This document shows, in pieces, positions 43,042 to 51,162 of a stretch of 64,000 nucleotides of DNA (the stretch's first letter is position 1; each line of letters starts with the position of its first letter). Made by a program: the position numbers and the translations under genes. The notes below the pieces were generated by a model that was not told where the DNA came from, did not search any database, and saw only the letters and a program-made list of their open reading frames with translations. Origin of the DNA: Allomuricauda sp. CAU 1633 (GTDB lineage: Bacteria > Bacteroidota > Bacteroidia > Flavobacteriales > Flavobacteriaceae); NCBI RefSeq assembly GCF_017313225.1, contig NZ_JAFLNE010000001.1:558001-622000 (forward strand), read 5' to 3'.

Positions 43042-43174
43042 AATATTTCTATTCAGCTAAAAAGCGATTCCAATTGTGAGTTGAAACTAAAGCTCTGGCA
43101 TAGAATTTTTAGGGGTTAATTGATGAACACCCCAAACAAGTTGACGAATAATGGGCTATGGAAAAATTAGTGGA

Positions 43175-44068
43175 TCAAATTTTTGGCTTGGGTCGTTTAC
43201 CGGCCAGGTACACTCCCAATAATACCAAACAGGTGGCCAAAATTTTGACCAAGGTTAGGTGGTCCTTGCCCGAAAATAGGGCAAACAGGATACCAATGAG
43301 TGGTTGTACATAGATAAAAGCCCCTACGGTTGACGCCTTGAGTTCTCTAAGGGCGAACACATTAAAAAGATAGGTCATAAAGGTGGTGCCAATCACCACA
43401 AAAGCTACGGAACCGTATACCCACAGCGGCATGGTGGCCCATTCTATTTCCAGAAATTCTGGTAAGGTAATGGGAAAATTCATGATAAAGGCAAGGCCAA
43501 ACAACCATTTCATGAGATTGAAAGGATGGTATTTTTCCAGCAGTTTTTTCACTAAAATGAGATAGGAGCCATAGCATGTCGCATTAAGAATGAAGAGGAA
43601 ATTACCCATTGGAATATTAGGAGCGTCTTGGCGTATTTCGGCTCCAAAAAGAATAAGGCCAAGAGCTCCAATAAACCCTAAAAAAATACCCATTCCCTTA
43701 TTTAAGGTAATTCGCTCGCTAAGAAACAAGGCAGATAGAATTACTACAATGATGGGGGTAATGGTCACCAAAACGGCACTATTAATAGGTGTGGAGAGCT
43801 GCAAGCCTTTAAAAAAGGCCAACATATTGACTACCATGCCCAAGAAGGAACAGGCCAATATTCGGCCCCAGTCCTTTTTCTCAATCTTCTCTTTAGGGCC
43901 AAAAAATGAAATCAAGGTAAACAGGATTGTGGCCCCACCTACCCGCAACATGATAAAGGCAAAAGGACCCACATAATTGGGCATGGCCCCTTTGGCAATG
44001 GTATGGTTAAGGCCATAGATAATAGTGGCCCCAATAGCGGCTAAAATTGCGAGTGTTCTTTTGCTCAT
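43175..44068 (-). CDS. EamA-family (DMT) transporter
   Basis: A 297-residue protein with ten predicted transmembrane helices in two homologous EamA halves. The first half begins ILAAIGATIIYGLNHTIAKG, and the second contains MGNFLFILNATCYGSYLILVKK. DMT carriers export metabolites such as amino acids or purines. Substrate unknown. Its start overlaps the Spx/ArsC-like gene stop by four bases. Confidence 0.87.
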   Translation of the reverse strand: MSKRTLAILAAIGATIIYGLNHTIAKGAMPNYVGPFAFIMLRVGGATILFTLISFFGPKEKIEKKDWGRILACSFLGMVVNMLAFFKGLQLSTPINSAVLVTITPIIVVILSALFLSERITLNKGMGIFLGFIGALGLILFGAEIRQDAPNIPMGNFLFILNATCYGSYLILVKKLLEKYHPFNLMKWLFGLAFIMNFPITLPEFLEIEWATMPLWVYGSVAFVVIGTTFMTYLFNVFALRELKASTVGAFIYVQPLIGILFALFSGKDHLTLVKILATCLVLLGVYLAGKRPKPKI

Positions 44069-44418
44069 GGGTGAAGGGCCTCTTTTGCGGCCTCGACCAC
44101 TTTTTTGGAGTTTCCGATAAAAATTTTCCCATCAACCAAAACAACGGGTCGCTTTAAAAAGGTATAATGCTCAAGAATAAGTTCCTTATAATCGTTTTCG
44201 GAAAGTTGTTTCTCCTGCAAACCTTTTTGCCGGTATAACATGGCCCTTTTACTGAACAGAGGCTCGTACCCTCCAGCGAGTGAGGACATTTCTTCCAATT
44301 GGCCAGAAGTCATGGGTTCCGTTTTGATTTCTTGTAATTGAACACCATCCAAAGGCTCAAATTCTTTTAAAATACGTTGGCAGGTAGAACAGCTGCCCAA
44401 ATGGTAAATCTTTTTCAT
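44065..44418 (-). CDS. ArsC/Spx-family thioredoxin-fold protein
   Basis: A 117-residue thioredoxin-fold protein. The ATG at 44418 gives MKKIYHLGSCSTCQRILKEF, and ATG 44424 is an alternative. The N-terminal CSTC is a CxxC as in Spx and some arsenate reductases; RPVVLVDGKIFIGN is the family C-terminal motif. Either arsenate reductase or a redox regulator; I cannot separate the two from sequence alone. Precedes the EamA gene in a coupled pair. Confidence 0.8.
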   Translation of the reverse strand: MKKIYHLGSCSTCQRILKEFEPLDGVQLQEIKTEPMTSGQLEEMSSLAGGYEPLFSKRAMLYRQKGLQEKQLSENDYKELILEHYTFLKRPVVLVDGKIFIGNSKKVVEAAKEALHP

Positions 44419-44465
44419 GATCATGTTCTAAGGCACAAAGGAAGTTAAAAATGAATCAATTCATG

Positions 44466-45158
44466 TTATGAAAGTGCAAATTCAACAGCTTTTTGCGCGT
44501 GGATTTTAGTAGTATCAAAGGTAGGGATTGAAGCTTCTTCTGCTGGAATGAGCAAAGGAAGTTCCGTACAGCCTAGGATAGCTCCTTCAGCTCCCTGCAT
44601 CTCCATTCTTTTAATAATGTCCAAACAGATTGCTTTGGATTCTTCGGTAAAAATCCCTTTGACCAGCTGATTGTAGATCATGGAATGAAGGCTTTCCCTA
44701 TCTTTTTCATCTGGAACAATGATATCCAGGCCATAGTCCTCAGTAAGAATTTTGGTATAAAAATCATTCTCCATGGTGAACTTGGTGCCCAAAAGGGCCA
44801 CTTTTCCCATTCCTTTCTCTGTAATCGCTTGTCCAGTGGCATGGGCAATGTGCAAAAAAGGAATGTCCAAGGCATCTGTAATGAAATTACTCACCAAATG
44901 AATGGTGTTGGTGCATAAGAGAACAATATCAGAACCTGCAATTTCCAATTTTTTGGCGTGTAGGCCCATAAGGTCTCCAATTTGGTCCCAATCGCCTGAA
45001 AAGGAAAGGCGTTCAATTTCATCAAAGTCGACTGAGGTAAGAATAGCTTTTGCAGAGTGTGAGCCTCCCAATTGATTCCGGACCATTTCGTTGAGGTGTT
45101 GGTAATATATTTTTGAGGACTCCCAACTCATGCCACCGATCATTCCAATTGTTTTCAT
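44466..45158 (-). CDS. Aspartate/glutamate racemase family protein
   Basis: A 230-residue cofactor-independent racemase. The two catalytic cysteines are in VLLCTNTIHLV and ILGCTELPLLI, and the N-terminus is MKTIGMIGGMSWESSKIYYQ. It interconverts D and L forms of aspartate or a related acid. The 44-residue small ORF and the ArsR-type regulator lie just upstream on the same strand. Confidence 0.9.
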   Translation of the reverse strand: MKTIGMIGGMSWESSKIYYQHLNEMVRNQLGGSHSAKAILTSVDFDEIERLSFSGDWDQIGDLMGLHAKKLEIAGSDIVLLCTNTIHLVSNFITDALDIPFLHIAHATGQAITEKGMGKVALLGTKFTMENDFYTKILTEDYGLDIIVPDEKDRESLHSMIYNQLVKGIFTEESKAICLDIIKRMEMQGAEGAILGCTELPLLIPAEEASIPTFDTTKIHAQKAVEFALS

Positions 45159-45178
45159 TTTTTTACTGGTTTTGAATT

Positions 45179-45313
45179 TTACTTCATTTTTGACATTTCT
45201 TCAGCTCCCTCTATGGTAATTGAAGTTAAAAAAAGAGACACTTTCCGAGCCAAGGCTTTAAACGGATTTTGGGTTACTGATCTTTGAGGTGTGCAAATTG
45301 TACAGTTTTCCAT
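45179..45313 (-). CDS. Candidate 44-residue protein with a CxxC
   Basis: An ORF of 45 codons, ATG 45313 to TAA 45179, beginning MENCTICTPQRSVTQN. It has a CTIC pair, a basic and hydrophobic middle (FKALARKVSLFLTSI) and a Met/Lys-rich tail. It fits exactly in the 198-base gap between the ArsR-type gene and the racemase (gaps 43 and 20 bases), all on the minus strand. Coding is supported by position and by plausible composition only. Confidence 0.45.
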   Translation of the reverse strand: MENCTICTPQRSVTQNPFKALARKVSLFLTSITIEGAEEMSKMK

Positions 45314-45356
45314 AATATTTACATTTCGCTAAATTTCAATATGTTCACTTAAAAAA

Positions 45357-45659
45357 TTACAGTTCTTTTTTTAGGGCCTCCAAATAGGCCTTAATGGTTT
45401 GTTCATTTCTCTTGTAATAGGTCCATTTGCCATGCCGGGTTGGAACAACCAATTTGGCATTTTGCATGGAATTCAAATAGGTTGAAATGGTAGACTGAGA
45501 CAGTCCGGTTTTATCTTGAATATATCCTACGCATACCCCGTCATCAAAATGATCAATATCTTGATGGGGCGGAAAATTTAATTCCGGGTTTTTTAACCAT
45601 TTCAAAATATTAACCCTAGTTTTATTGGATAAAACCTTATTGATTTCAATAAAATCCAT
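45357..45659 (-). CDS. ArsR-type winged-helix regulator
   Basis: A 100-residue regulator from ATG 45659 (MDFIEINKVLSNKTRVNILK). The winged-helix pattern is DKTGLSQSTISTYLNSMQNAKLVV and GKWTYYKRNEQ. No ArsR/SmtB metal ligand set is obvious. It is divergent from the DinB-family gene at 45741, and a 9-bp inverted repeat lies between the two starts. A TATATTTG -7-like element on the minus strand at 45663-45670 is very close to the start, so the transcript may be leaderless or use another promoter. Confidence 0.8.
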   Translation of the reverse strand: MDFIEINKVLSNKTRVNILKWLKNPELNFPPHQDIDHFDDGVCVGYIQDKTGLSQSTISTYLNSMQNAKLVVPTRHGKWTYYKRNEQTIKAYLEALKKEL

Positions 45660-45683
45660 AAACAAATATAAATCAAAATATTT

Positions 45684-45707
45684 ACATATCTAAAAAACTA
45701 GATATGT
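45684..45707. promoter_or_regulatory. Inverted repeat, probable regulator operator
   Basis: ACATATCTA (45684-45692) and TAGATATGT (45699-45707) are perfect complements around a 6-base spacer. Length and symmetry fit a dimeric winged-helix repressor, and the site is 24 bases from the ArsR-type start and 33 bases before the DinB start. Confidence 0.6.
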
Positions 45708-45740
45708 TTTAACAAAACCTTGGTTTTTTGATACATAATC

Positions 45741-46214
45741 ATGGAAAAGATATTTGACATCCTCCTTAAGAACAGGAAATTACTACATGATATCTTACAG
45801 CAGACCCCAAAAGAAGAGCTGTACAAAATTCCAGAAGGATATAATAACAATATCTGGTGGAACATTGCCCATGTTGTGGTGACTCCTCAACTATTGGTGT
45901 ATGGATTATGTGGATTGGATTATACCATTGAGGAAGAGTTAATCAATACCTACCGTAAGGGAACCTTTCCTGATGGAGAACCTTCCGCACAAGAATTGGA
46001 AAAGATTTCGGCCTATCTCTTCAGCACGGTAAAACACATTCAATTGGATTACGAACACGGCAGATTGAATGTAAAAAACTACAAAGAACTCACCACCTCG
46101 GTCAATGTAACCCTTACCAGTGCCGAAGATGCCATTGCCTTTAGTGCCTTTCATGAAGGAATTCATTTAGGAGCTATCCGAGGTTTGCAAAAGGCATTGG
46201 AAAACGCCCGTTAA
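45741..46214 (+). CDS. DinB-family protein
   Basis: A 157-residue cytoplasmic DinB/YfiT four-helix bundle. The three metal His are visible in IWWNIAHVVVTPQLL and the H-x3-H of FHEGIHLGAIRG. Family members act as thiol-dependent transferases or metal-binding proteins. It is divergent from an ArsR-type regulator, which probably controls it. Unlike the exported DinB protein at 33881 it has no signal peptide and a complete triad. Confidence 0.88.
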   Translation: MEKIFDILLKNRKLLHDILQQTPKEELYKIPEGYNNNIWWNIAHVVVTPQLLVYGLCGLDYTIEEELINTYRKGTFPDGEPSAQELEKISAYLFSTVKHIQLDYEHGRLNVKNYKELTTSVNVTLTSAEDAIAFSAFHEGIHLGAIRGLQKALENAR

Positions 46215-46343
46215 GACTTTCCCTTGACTTGGGAATTATAACCCCATTTCCCTCCATTTTGTATCTTTAGTGCTATAAAATGGCAATTGCGCAGTACCCC
46301 AAAGCGATAGTACAGGTTTCTTTAATTCCAAATCTTAACCAAA

Positions 46344-46895
46344 ATGAGAAAGACCTACGCATTCAATTTGGGCCTCTGGGCCTTGTTTCTGATTTCTATT
46401 CAGCAAATCCATTCCCAAAGAAGTAACTTTTCGGTTGGGGTGGTACCTACTTACAAAACTGATGGGTATGGTATACAGCTCAATGTAAACCATTATCACA
46501 GCACGACGGATTATCTTCAAGTCTCCTTGGTGGCCGCTTTTTCCAAAGAGCAACCCGATTCTGGTGTTGAATTCCCGTATCACGATTACCTGTTCAATTT
46601 GGGGTATTTCACCACAATTTTGACTTCTCCGAAGCGGGGGTTCTTCATTTTTTTTGGCGGAGGGCCATCCGTAGGGTACAAGTACATCAACAATGGGGAA
46701 ACTGAATTTCCGTTTGATGCGGTAACGGCGGAAAGCAGTTTTATTTATGGTGGTTTTGCTTCTTTTGAAATGGATTTCTTTCTTTCGGATGCCTTTTCAT
46801 TGTTTGTCCCAACAAGTGGCTTTTATCATTTCAACAGCGACCTGAATGACACTATGCTACTGTTAGGAGTTGGCATTCGGTATTACCTGAAGTGA
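46344..46895 (+). CDS. Exported beta-barrel-like protein, TraO-like pattern
   Basis: A 183-residue protein with a signal peptide (about 1-24, ending QIHSQ) and a beta-barrel-like alternating pattern to the C-terminus (GVGIRYYLK). FFIFFGGGPSVGYKYINNGE, then SFIYGGFASFEMDFFLSDAF, resembles the Bacteroidetes conjugative transposon protein TraO as I remember it. No other transfer gene is nearby, so it may be a stand-alone outer-membrane family member. Stop is three bases from the next, convergent gene stop. Confidence 0.6.
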   Translation: MRKTYAFNLGLWALFLISIQQIHSQRSNFSVGVVPTYKTDGYGIQLNVNHYHSTTDYLQVSLVAAFSKEQPDSGVEFPYHDYLFNLGYFTTILTSPKRGFFIFFGGGPSVGYKYINNGETEFPFDAVTAESSFIYGGFASFEMDFFLSDAFSLFVPTSGFYHFNSDLNDTMLLLGVGIRYYLK

Positions 46896-46898
46896 AGT

Positions 46899-47639
46899 TT
46901 AAGACTTCACCTTTCGCTTTAAAAAAAGATTTACCTCAGAATAGGGAAGGGTCAGGATGATGGGGCCATCCGCATAAGAGGCCACTTCATATTGGTTGTA
47001 GATCAATTGTACCCCATCGTTGGTGTACCCTACATTGTTGGACAAATGAAATGCGTCCCCTTCGAACATAAAACCAGTAGCATTGATGTTGCTGTCTTGG
47101 GGGATTTTCTCCTGTACCCTGAACTTGGTCTCTGCAAACTTTTCAAAACCTTCAGGGTCATCAAAAAGCTCCCAGTTTTCCAGCTCGGCACCTTTTGTTT
47201 TATCAAAATTGAGATAACTTGTGGAACCATAACCGTGTGCGCCACCGGTAAAGGTATAAGAGTTGACCACAATGGTAATTAGGTTGGCATCTTCATAAAT
47301 GACCTCACCATTTATCTTGGCCTCCCATTCAATTTCATCCGGGAACTTGGCTTTTAATTCCTTATAACTATCAGTAAAAGAAGCCATGGCATCATCCACA
47401 TTCCCAATGTCTTTATTATCGCTAAAAGACAGTAGCGCAATGACCTCTTCCCGTAAACTTCGGTTTATGGCAGTGGCCACTCCCGTATCATCTAAGGCAT
47501 GTGGAAGGTTTATGGTGATTTCAGGACAGCTCTTGCAGGATTCTCCGTGTAATTCAAGGGGTTCAAAAGTAAGTTTGTGTTCAGTTTCGCAACCAAAAGG
47601 AATCCAGAGGATTAAAAGTAGGGCAAGATACTTTTTCAT
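46899..47639 (-). CDS. DUF3298/DUF4163 lipoprotein (PdaC/RsiV-like)
   Basis: A 246-residue lipoprotein (lipobox near IPFGC, Cys about 17). DUF4163-like N-terminal (EITINLPHAL...TAINRSL) and DUF3298 C-terminal (NSYTFTGGAHGYGSTSYLNFD; PIILTLPYSEVNLFL) domains as in PdaC and RsiV extracytoplasmic parts. Function in the family is lysozyme or polysaccharide-linked; here unknown. Divergent from metB, and the two promoters overlap. Confidence 0.85.
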   Translation of the reverse strand: MKKYLALLLILWIPFGCETEHKLTFEPLELHGESCKSCPEITINLPHALDDTGVATAINRSLREEVIALLSFSDNKDIGNVDDAMASFTDSYKELKAKFPDEIEWEAKINGEVIYEDANLITIVVNSYTFTGGAHGYGSTSYLNFDKTKGAELENWELFDDPEGFEKFAETKFRVQEKIPQDSNINATGFMFEGDAFHLSNNVGYTNDGVQLIYNQYEVASYADGPIILTLPYSEVNLFLKRKVKS

Positions 47640-47659
47640 GAGTGAGGTTTTAGGGTTCC

Positions 47660-47667
47660 CAAAAATA
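47660..47667 (-). promoter_or_regulatory. TAnnTTTG -7 element for the DUF3298 gene
   Basis: TATTTTTG on the minus strand, 20 bases before ATG 47639. It lies just outside the metB promoter, so the two promoters face apart. Confidence 0.4.
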
Positions 47668-47675
47668 AGACTTCA

Positions 47676-47706
47676 TTGAAAACTCCGAAAGATAACAATA
47701 CATTTG
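47676..47706 (+). promoter_or_regulatory. Bacteroidota promoter for metB
   Basis: TTG (47676-47678), 20 bases, then TACATTTG (47699-47706) is the best promoter match in the window, ending 18 bases before the metB ATG. Confidence 0.7.
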
Positions 47707-47724
47707 TAGCAAGATCATAAGAAA

Positions 47725-48879
47725 ATGAGCAAAAAAGAGTTACGATTCAACAGCAAAACCATTCACGGAGGGCAGCAACCAGACAAAGCGTATGGCGCGG
47801 TAATGCCACCCATTTACCAAACCTCCACTTATGCCCAGAGCACTCCGGGTGGACACAAGGGATTTGAATATTCCCGAAGTGCCAATCCAACTCGAACGGC
47901 TTTGGAGAATGCCTTGGCCAGTATAGAAAATGGAGTCTACGGATTGGCTTTTGCCAGCGGGTTATCGGCTATTGATGCCGTGATAAAATTATTGGAACCT
48001 GGTGACGAAGTTGTATCCACCAACGATTTGTATGGTGGAAGCTACCGACTTTTTAAGCAGATTTTTGAGAAATATGGCATAAAATTCCATTTTATTGGAA
48101 TGCAAAATATGGATGCCATTGAAGCTCACATCAATGCAAAAACCAAGTTGATTTGGGTGGAGACCCCGACCAACCCCATGATGAACATCATCGATATTAA
48201 AGCAACTTCTGCTTTGGCCAAAAAACACAAGCTTTTGCTGGCTGTGGACAACACTTTCGCTACACCTTATTTACAAAGACCGTTGGATTTGGGTGCGGAC
48301 ATTGTAATGCACTCTGCCACCAAATATTTGGGAGGGCACAGTGATTTAGTAGTAGGAGCTTTGGTAGTGAAGGACAAAGAGTTGGCGGACAAGCTCTATT
48401 TCATACAAAATGCCAGTGGAGCCGTGTGTGGTCCTATGGATAGCTTTTTAACGCTACGTGGCATAAAAACACTCCATGTGCGGATGCAACGCCATTGCGA
48501 AAACGGTGAAGCTATAGCCAACTATTTAAACCAAAATCCCAAAATTGAAAAAGTATACTGGCCCGGATTTGAATCGCACCCCAACCATGACATAGCCAAA
48601 AGTCAGATGAGCGGTTTTGGGGGGATGATATCTTTTGTGCCCAAAGGAAGCAGTTATGAAGAGGCGATTAAAATTGTGGAAAAACTGGAGGTCTTCACTT
48701 TGGCCGAATCGTTGGGAGGTGTGGAAAGCTTGGCAGGCCATCCGGCAAGCATGACGCATGCCAGTATCCCCAAAGAGGAACGAGAAAAAAGCGGAGTGGT
48801 CGATGCTTTGATTCGCTTGAGCGTGGGTATTGAAGATGTAGATGACCTCATTGCAGATTTGGAGCAAGCCATAGGTTAG
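47725..48879 (+). CDS. metB: Cystathionine gamma-synthase/lyase
   Basis: A 384-residue PLP enzyme of the Cys/Met metabolism family. The PLP lysine is in MHSATKYLGGHSD, and SRSANPTRTALENALASIE and ESLGGVESLAGHPASMTH are family signatures. It makes cystathionine from an acylhomoserine and cysteine, or acts as the gamma-lyase; the two cannot be separated from the sequence alone. Single gene with its own promoter; gdhA follows after 128 bases. Confidence 0.9.
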   Translation: MSKKELRFNSKTIHGGQQPDKAYGAVMPPIYQTSTYAQSTPGGHKGFEYSRSANPTRTALENALASIENGVYGLAFASGLSAIDAVIKLLEPGDEVVSTNDLYGGSYRLFKQIFEKYGIKFHFIGMQNMDAIEAHINAKTKLIWVETPTNPMMNIIDIKATSALAKKHKLLLAVDNTFATPYLQRPLDLGADIVMHSATKYLGGHSDLVVGALVVKDKELADKLYFIQNASGAVCGPMDSFLTLRGIKTLHVRMQRHCENGEAIANYLNQNPKIEKVYWPGFESHPNHDIAKSQMSGFGGMISFVPKGSSYEEAIKIVEKLEVFTLAESLGGVESLAGHPASMTHASIPKEEREKSGVVDALIRLSVGIEDVDDLIADLEQAIG

Positions 48880-48928
48880 GAAATTGAAAAATTTTTAAAA
48901 AAAGCCCCTTCAAATTATGTAAATACCA

Positions 48929-48936
48929 TAATTTTG
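48929..48936 (+). promoter_or_regulatory. TAnnTTTG -7 element before gdhA
   Basis: TAATTTTG, 71 bases before ATG 49008, allowing a leader of about 65 bases. No clear TTG at -33. Confidence 0.4.
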
Positions 48937-49007
48937 CGGTCAAATTCAAAATTCAATAAAACTACGTCTAATTAAAGTTGCAGGAGCAACAAACATAAAT
49001 CCGTTAT

Positions 49008-50351
49008 ATGGAAGACAAAATTAAAGCATTCATGGATGAGGTCATCGCCAGAAACGGCCATGAACCAGAGTTCATCCAAGCGGTTCAAGAAGTTGCCGAA
49101 ACCGTAATACCATACATTGTTACCCAGGATATTTATCATGGGAAAAATATCCTTTTGCGCATGGTGGAGCCAGAACGATTGATCTCCTTCAGAGTGGCTT
49201 GGATTGATGATGATGGCGAAATTCATGTAAACCGGGGCTATCGTATTCAAATGAACTCGGCCATTGGTCCGTATAAAGGTGGACTTCGATTCCACCCCAC
49301 TGTAAATGCCAGTGTATTAAAATTCTTGGCCTTTGAACAGGTCTTTAAAAATAGTCTGACGACCTTGCCCATGGGAGGCGGAAAAGGAGGCTCTGATTTT
49401 GATCCAAAAGGAAAATCCGATGATGAGGTGATGCGCTTTTGCCATGCTTTTATGACGGAGTTGTGTAGACACATTGGTCCCAACACAGACGTTCCCGCTG
49501 GGGATATTGGAGTGGGAGCCCGTGAAATTGGTTTCCTTTTTGGGATGTACAAGAAAATTCGCAACGAGTTTACGGGCGTATTGACAGGGAAAGGCCTTTC
49601 ATGGGGTGGTTCCTTGATTCGTCCCGAGGCTACAGGATACGGAACAGTCTACTTCGCCGATAGTATGCTAAAGACCAAAAATGAAACTTTTAAAGGTAAA
49701 AAAGTGGTCATTTCAGGTTCTGGTAATGTGGCACAATACGCTGCTGAAAAAGTACTGCATTTAGGTGGGAAGGTATTGACACTTTCTGATTCCGGTGGGT
49801 ATATCTATGACAAAGACGGAATTGATGAAGAAAAGCTGGCCTTTGTCATGAATTTGAAAAATAACAAGAGGGGCAGGATTTCCGAATATGTGGATAAGTA
49901 TCCATCGGCAGAATTTCATGAAGGAGAAACCCCTTGGAAAGTGGCTTGTGATGTTGCATTGCCATGTGCTACCCAAAACGAATTGGATGGAGACGATGCT
50001 TCAACATTGATCAAGAACGGATGTATAGCCGTGGCAGAAGGAGCAAACATGCCTTCTACCCCAGAAGCTATCCATGCATTTCACGATGCCCGAATTTTGT
50101 TTGCACCCGGCAAGGCATCAAACGCGGGGGGTGTGGCCACTTCAGGCTTGGAAATGTCTCAAAACTCGCTTCGCATTAGCTGGACTCGAGAGGAAGTTGA
50201 CGAAAGATTGAAGGGAATCATGGGTGATATTCATGATGCCTGTATTGAATATGGTAAAGAGGAAGATGGTTACTGTAACTATGTAAAAGGAGCCAATATT
50301 GCTGGTTTTGTAAAGGTTGCAGACGCCATGTTGGCTCAAGGAGTGATATAA
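49008..50351 (+). CDS. gdhA: NADP-specific glutamate dehydrogenase
   Basis: A 447-residue enzyme that assimilates ammonium onto 2-oxoglutarate. The glutamate-binding GPYKGGLRFHP and catalytic Lys region PMGGGKGGSDFDPKGKS are present, with the NADP Rossmann motif VVISGSGNVAQYAAEKV. Length and the C-terminal VKGANIAGFVKVADAM fit the hexameric NADP-type (family I). A strong terminator follows. Confidence 0.95.
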   Translation: MEDKIKAFMDEVIARNGHEPEFIQAVQEVAETVIPYIVTQDIYHGKNILLRMVEPERLISFRVAWIDDDGEIHVNRGYRIQMNSAIGPYKGGLRFHPTVNASVLKFLAFEQVFKNSLTTLPMGGGKGGSDFDPKGKSDDEVMRFCHAFMTELCRHIGPNTDVPAGDIGVGAREIGFLFGMYKKIRNEFTGVLTGKGLSWGGSLIRPEATGYGTVYFADSMLKTKNETFKGKKVVISGSGNVAQYAAEKVLHLGGKVLTLSDSGGYIYDKDGIDEEKLAFVMNLKNNKRGRISEYVDKYPSAEFHEGETPWKVACDVALPCATQNELDGDDASTLIKNGCIAVAEGANMPSTPEAIHAFHDARILFAPGKASNAGGVATSGLEMSQNSLRISWTREEVDERLKGIMGDIHDACIEYGKEEDGYCNYVKGANIAGFVKVADAMLAQGVI

Positions 50352-50379
50352 TTCCTATAATCAACCAGAGTTTTTGGTT

Positions 50380-50434
50380 GGCAGTTACCGGAAGGAGTGA
50401 TTATTTTTACCCTTTCTGTAACTGCCTTTTTTTT
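50380..50434 (+). terminator. Intrinsic terminator ending 8 bases before recO
   Basis: The 9-bp perfect stem GGCAGTTAC (50380-50388) / GTAACTGCC (50418-50426) carries extra internal pairs and is followed by eight T. A smaller hairpin CAACCA / TGGTTG lies just upstream (50363-50379). The T-run leaves only 7 bases before the recO ATG (50442). Confidence 0.88.
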
Positions 50435-50441
50435 GAACCCT

Positions 50442-51161
50442 ATGCAAGTAACCACCAAGGCCATAGTGCTTTCTTCCCTAAAATATGGCGACACCAGCCT
50501 TATTGTTAAGGCCTTTACAGCTTCCGATGGGTTAAAATCCTACTTATTGAAAGGCGTTATGGGCTCAAAAAAGGGAAAATTGAAACCCGCCTATTTTCTC
50601 CCGCTCATGCAGTTGGAAATAGTGGCCAACCATAAGAACAAGGGAACTTTAGAAGGCATAAAAGAGGTAAAAGTATCCATGCCTTACAAGACCCTGCATA
50701 CCGATATTGTTAAAAACAGCATTGTTCTTTTTCTAGCTGAAATGTTGGGTAACAGCATCCATGAAGAAGAGCAGGATGAAAGCCTTTTCAACTATTTGGA
50801 ATATGCATTGCTTTGGTTGGATGAGCATCCCGCCAATCCCAATTTTCACCTTCTTTTTTTGTTGAATCTTACCAAGTATTTGGGCTTCTATCCTGACACT
50901 TCTTTTCAAAATGCGCCTTTTTTTGATCTTCAGGAAGGGAGTTTTAGCAAAACCCCATCAATTAACCCATTGATTCAGAATGAATTATTGGAGAATTTTA
51001 AACAGTTTTTAGGCACGAATTTTGATGCATTACAGACGATACAACTAACTAAGTCTAACAGGCGGGAACTCTTAAAAATGGTCATTCTGTATTACCGTTT
51101 GCATGTGCATGGATTCAGGGAACCAAAGTCCCTTGCCGTACTAAATTCTGTTTTTAACTAA
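50442..51161 (+). CDS. recO: DNA repair protein RecO
   Basis: A 239-residue RecO from ATG 50442 (MQVTTKAIVLSSLKYGDTSL). The N-terminal OB-fold (residues 1-80, containing KAFTASDGLKSYLLKGVMG) and the helical C-terminal domain are present. The C4 zinc motif of many RecO proteins is missing, as in E. coli. It acts with RecF and RecR in loading RecA. The next gene (TonB receptor) begins one base after the stop, so they are probably cotranscribed. Confidence 0.9.
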   Translation: MQVTTKAIVLSSLKYGDTSLIVKAFTASDGLKSYLLKGVMGSKKGKLKPAYFLPLMQLEIVANHKNKGTLEGIKEVKVSMPYKTLHTDIVKNSIVLFLAEMLGNSIHEEEQDESLFNYLEYALLWLDEHPANPNFHLLFLLNLTKYLGFYPDTSFQNAPFFDLQEGSFSKTPSINPLIQNELLENFKQFLGTNFDALQTIQLTKSNRRELLKMVILYYRLHVHGFREPKSLAVLNSVFN

Positions 51162-51162
51162 C

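Noticed and set aside
43080-43160. Weak GGGGT/ACCCC hairpin after the EamA gene region
   Set aside because: It has no T-run on either strand, so it is not convincing as a terminator.
46279-46428. A short plus-strand ORF overlapping the start of the TraO-like gene
   Set aside because: It overlaps the signal peptide region of a better gene and has no plausible features.
46344-46895. A conjugative transposon, suggested by the TraO-like gene
   Set aside because: No other tra gene, integrase, relaxase, direct repeats or compositional change is visible around it.
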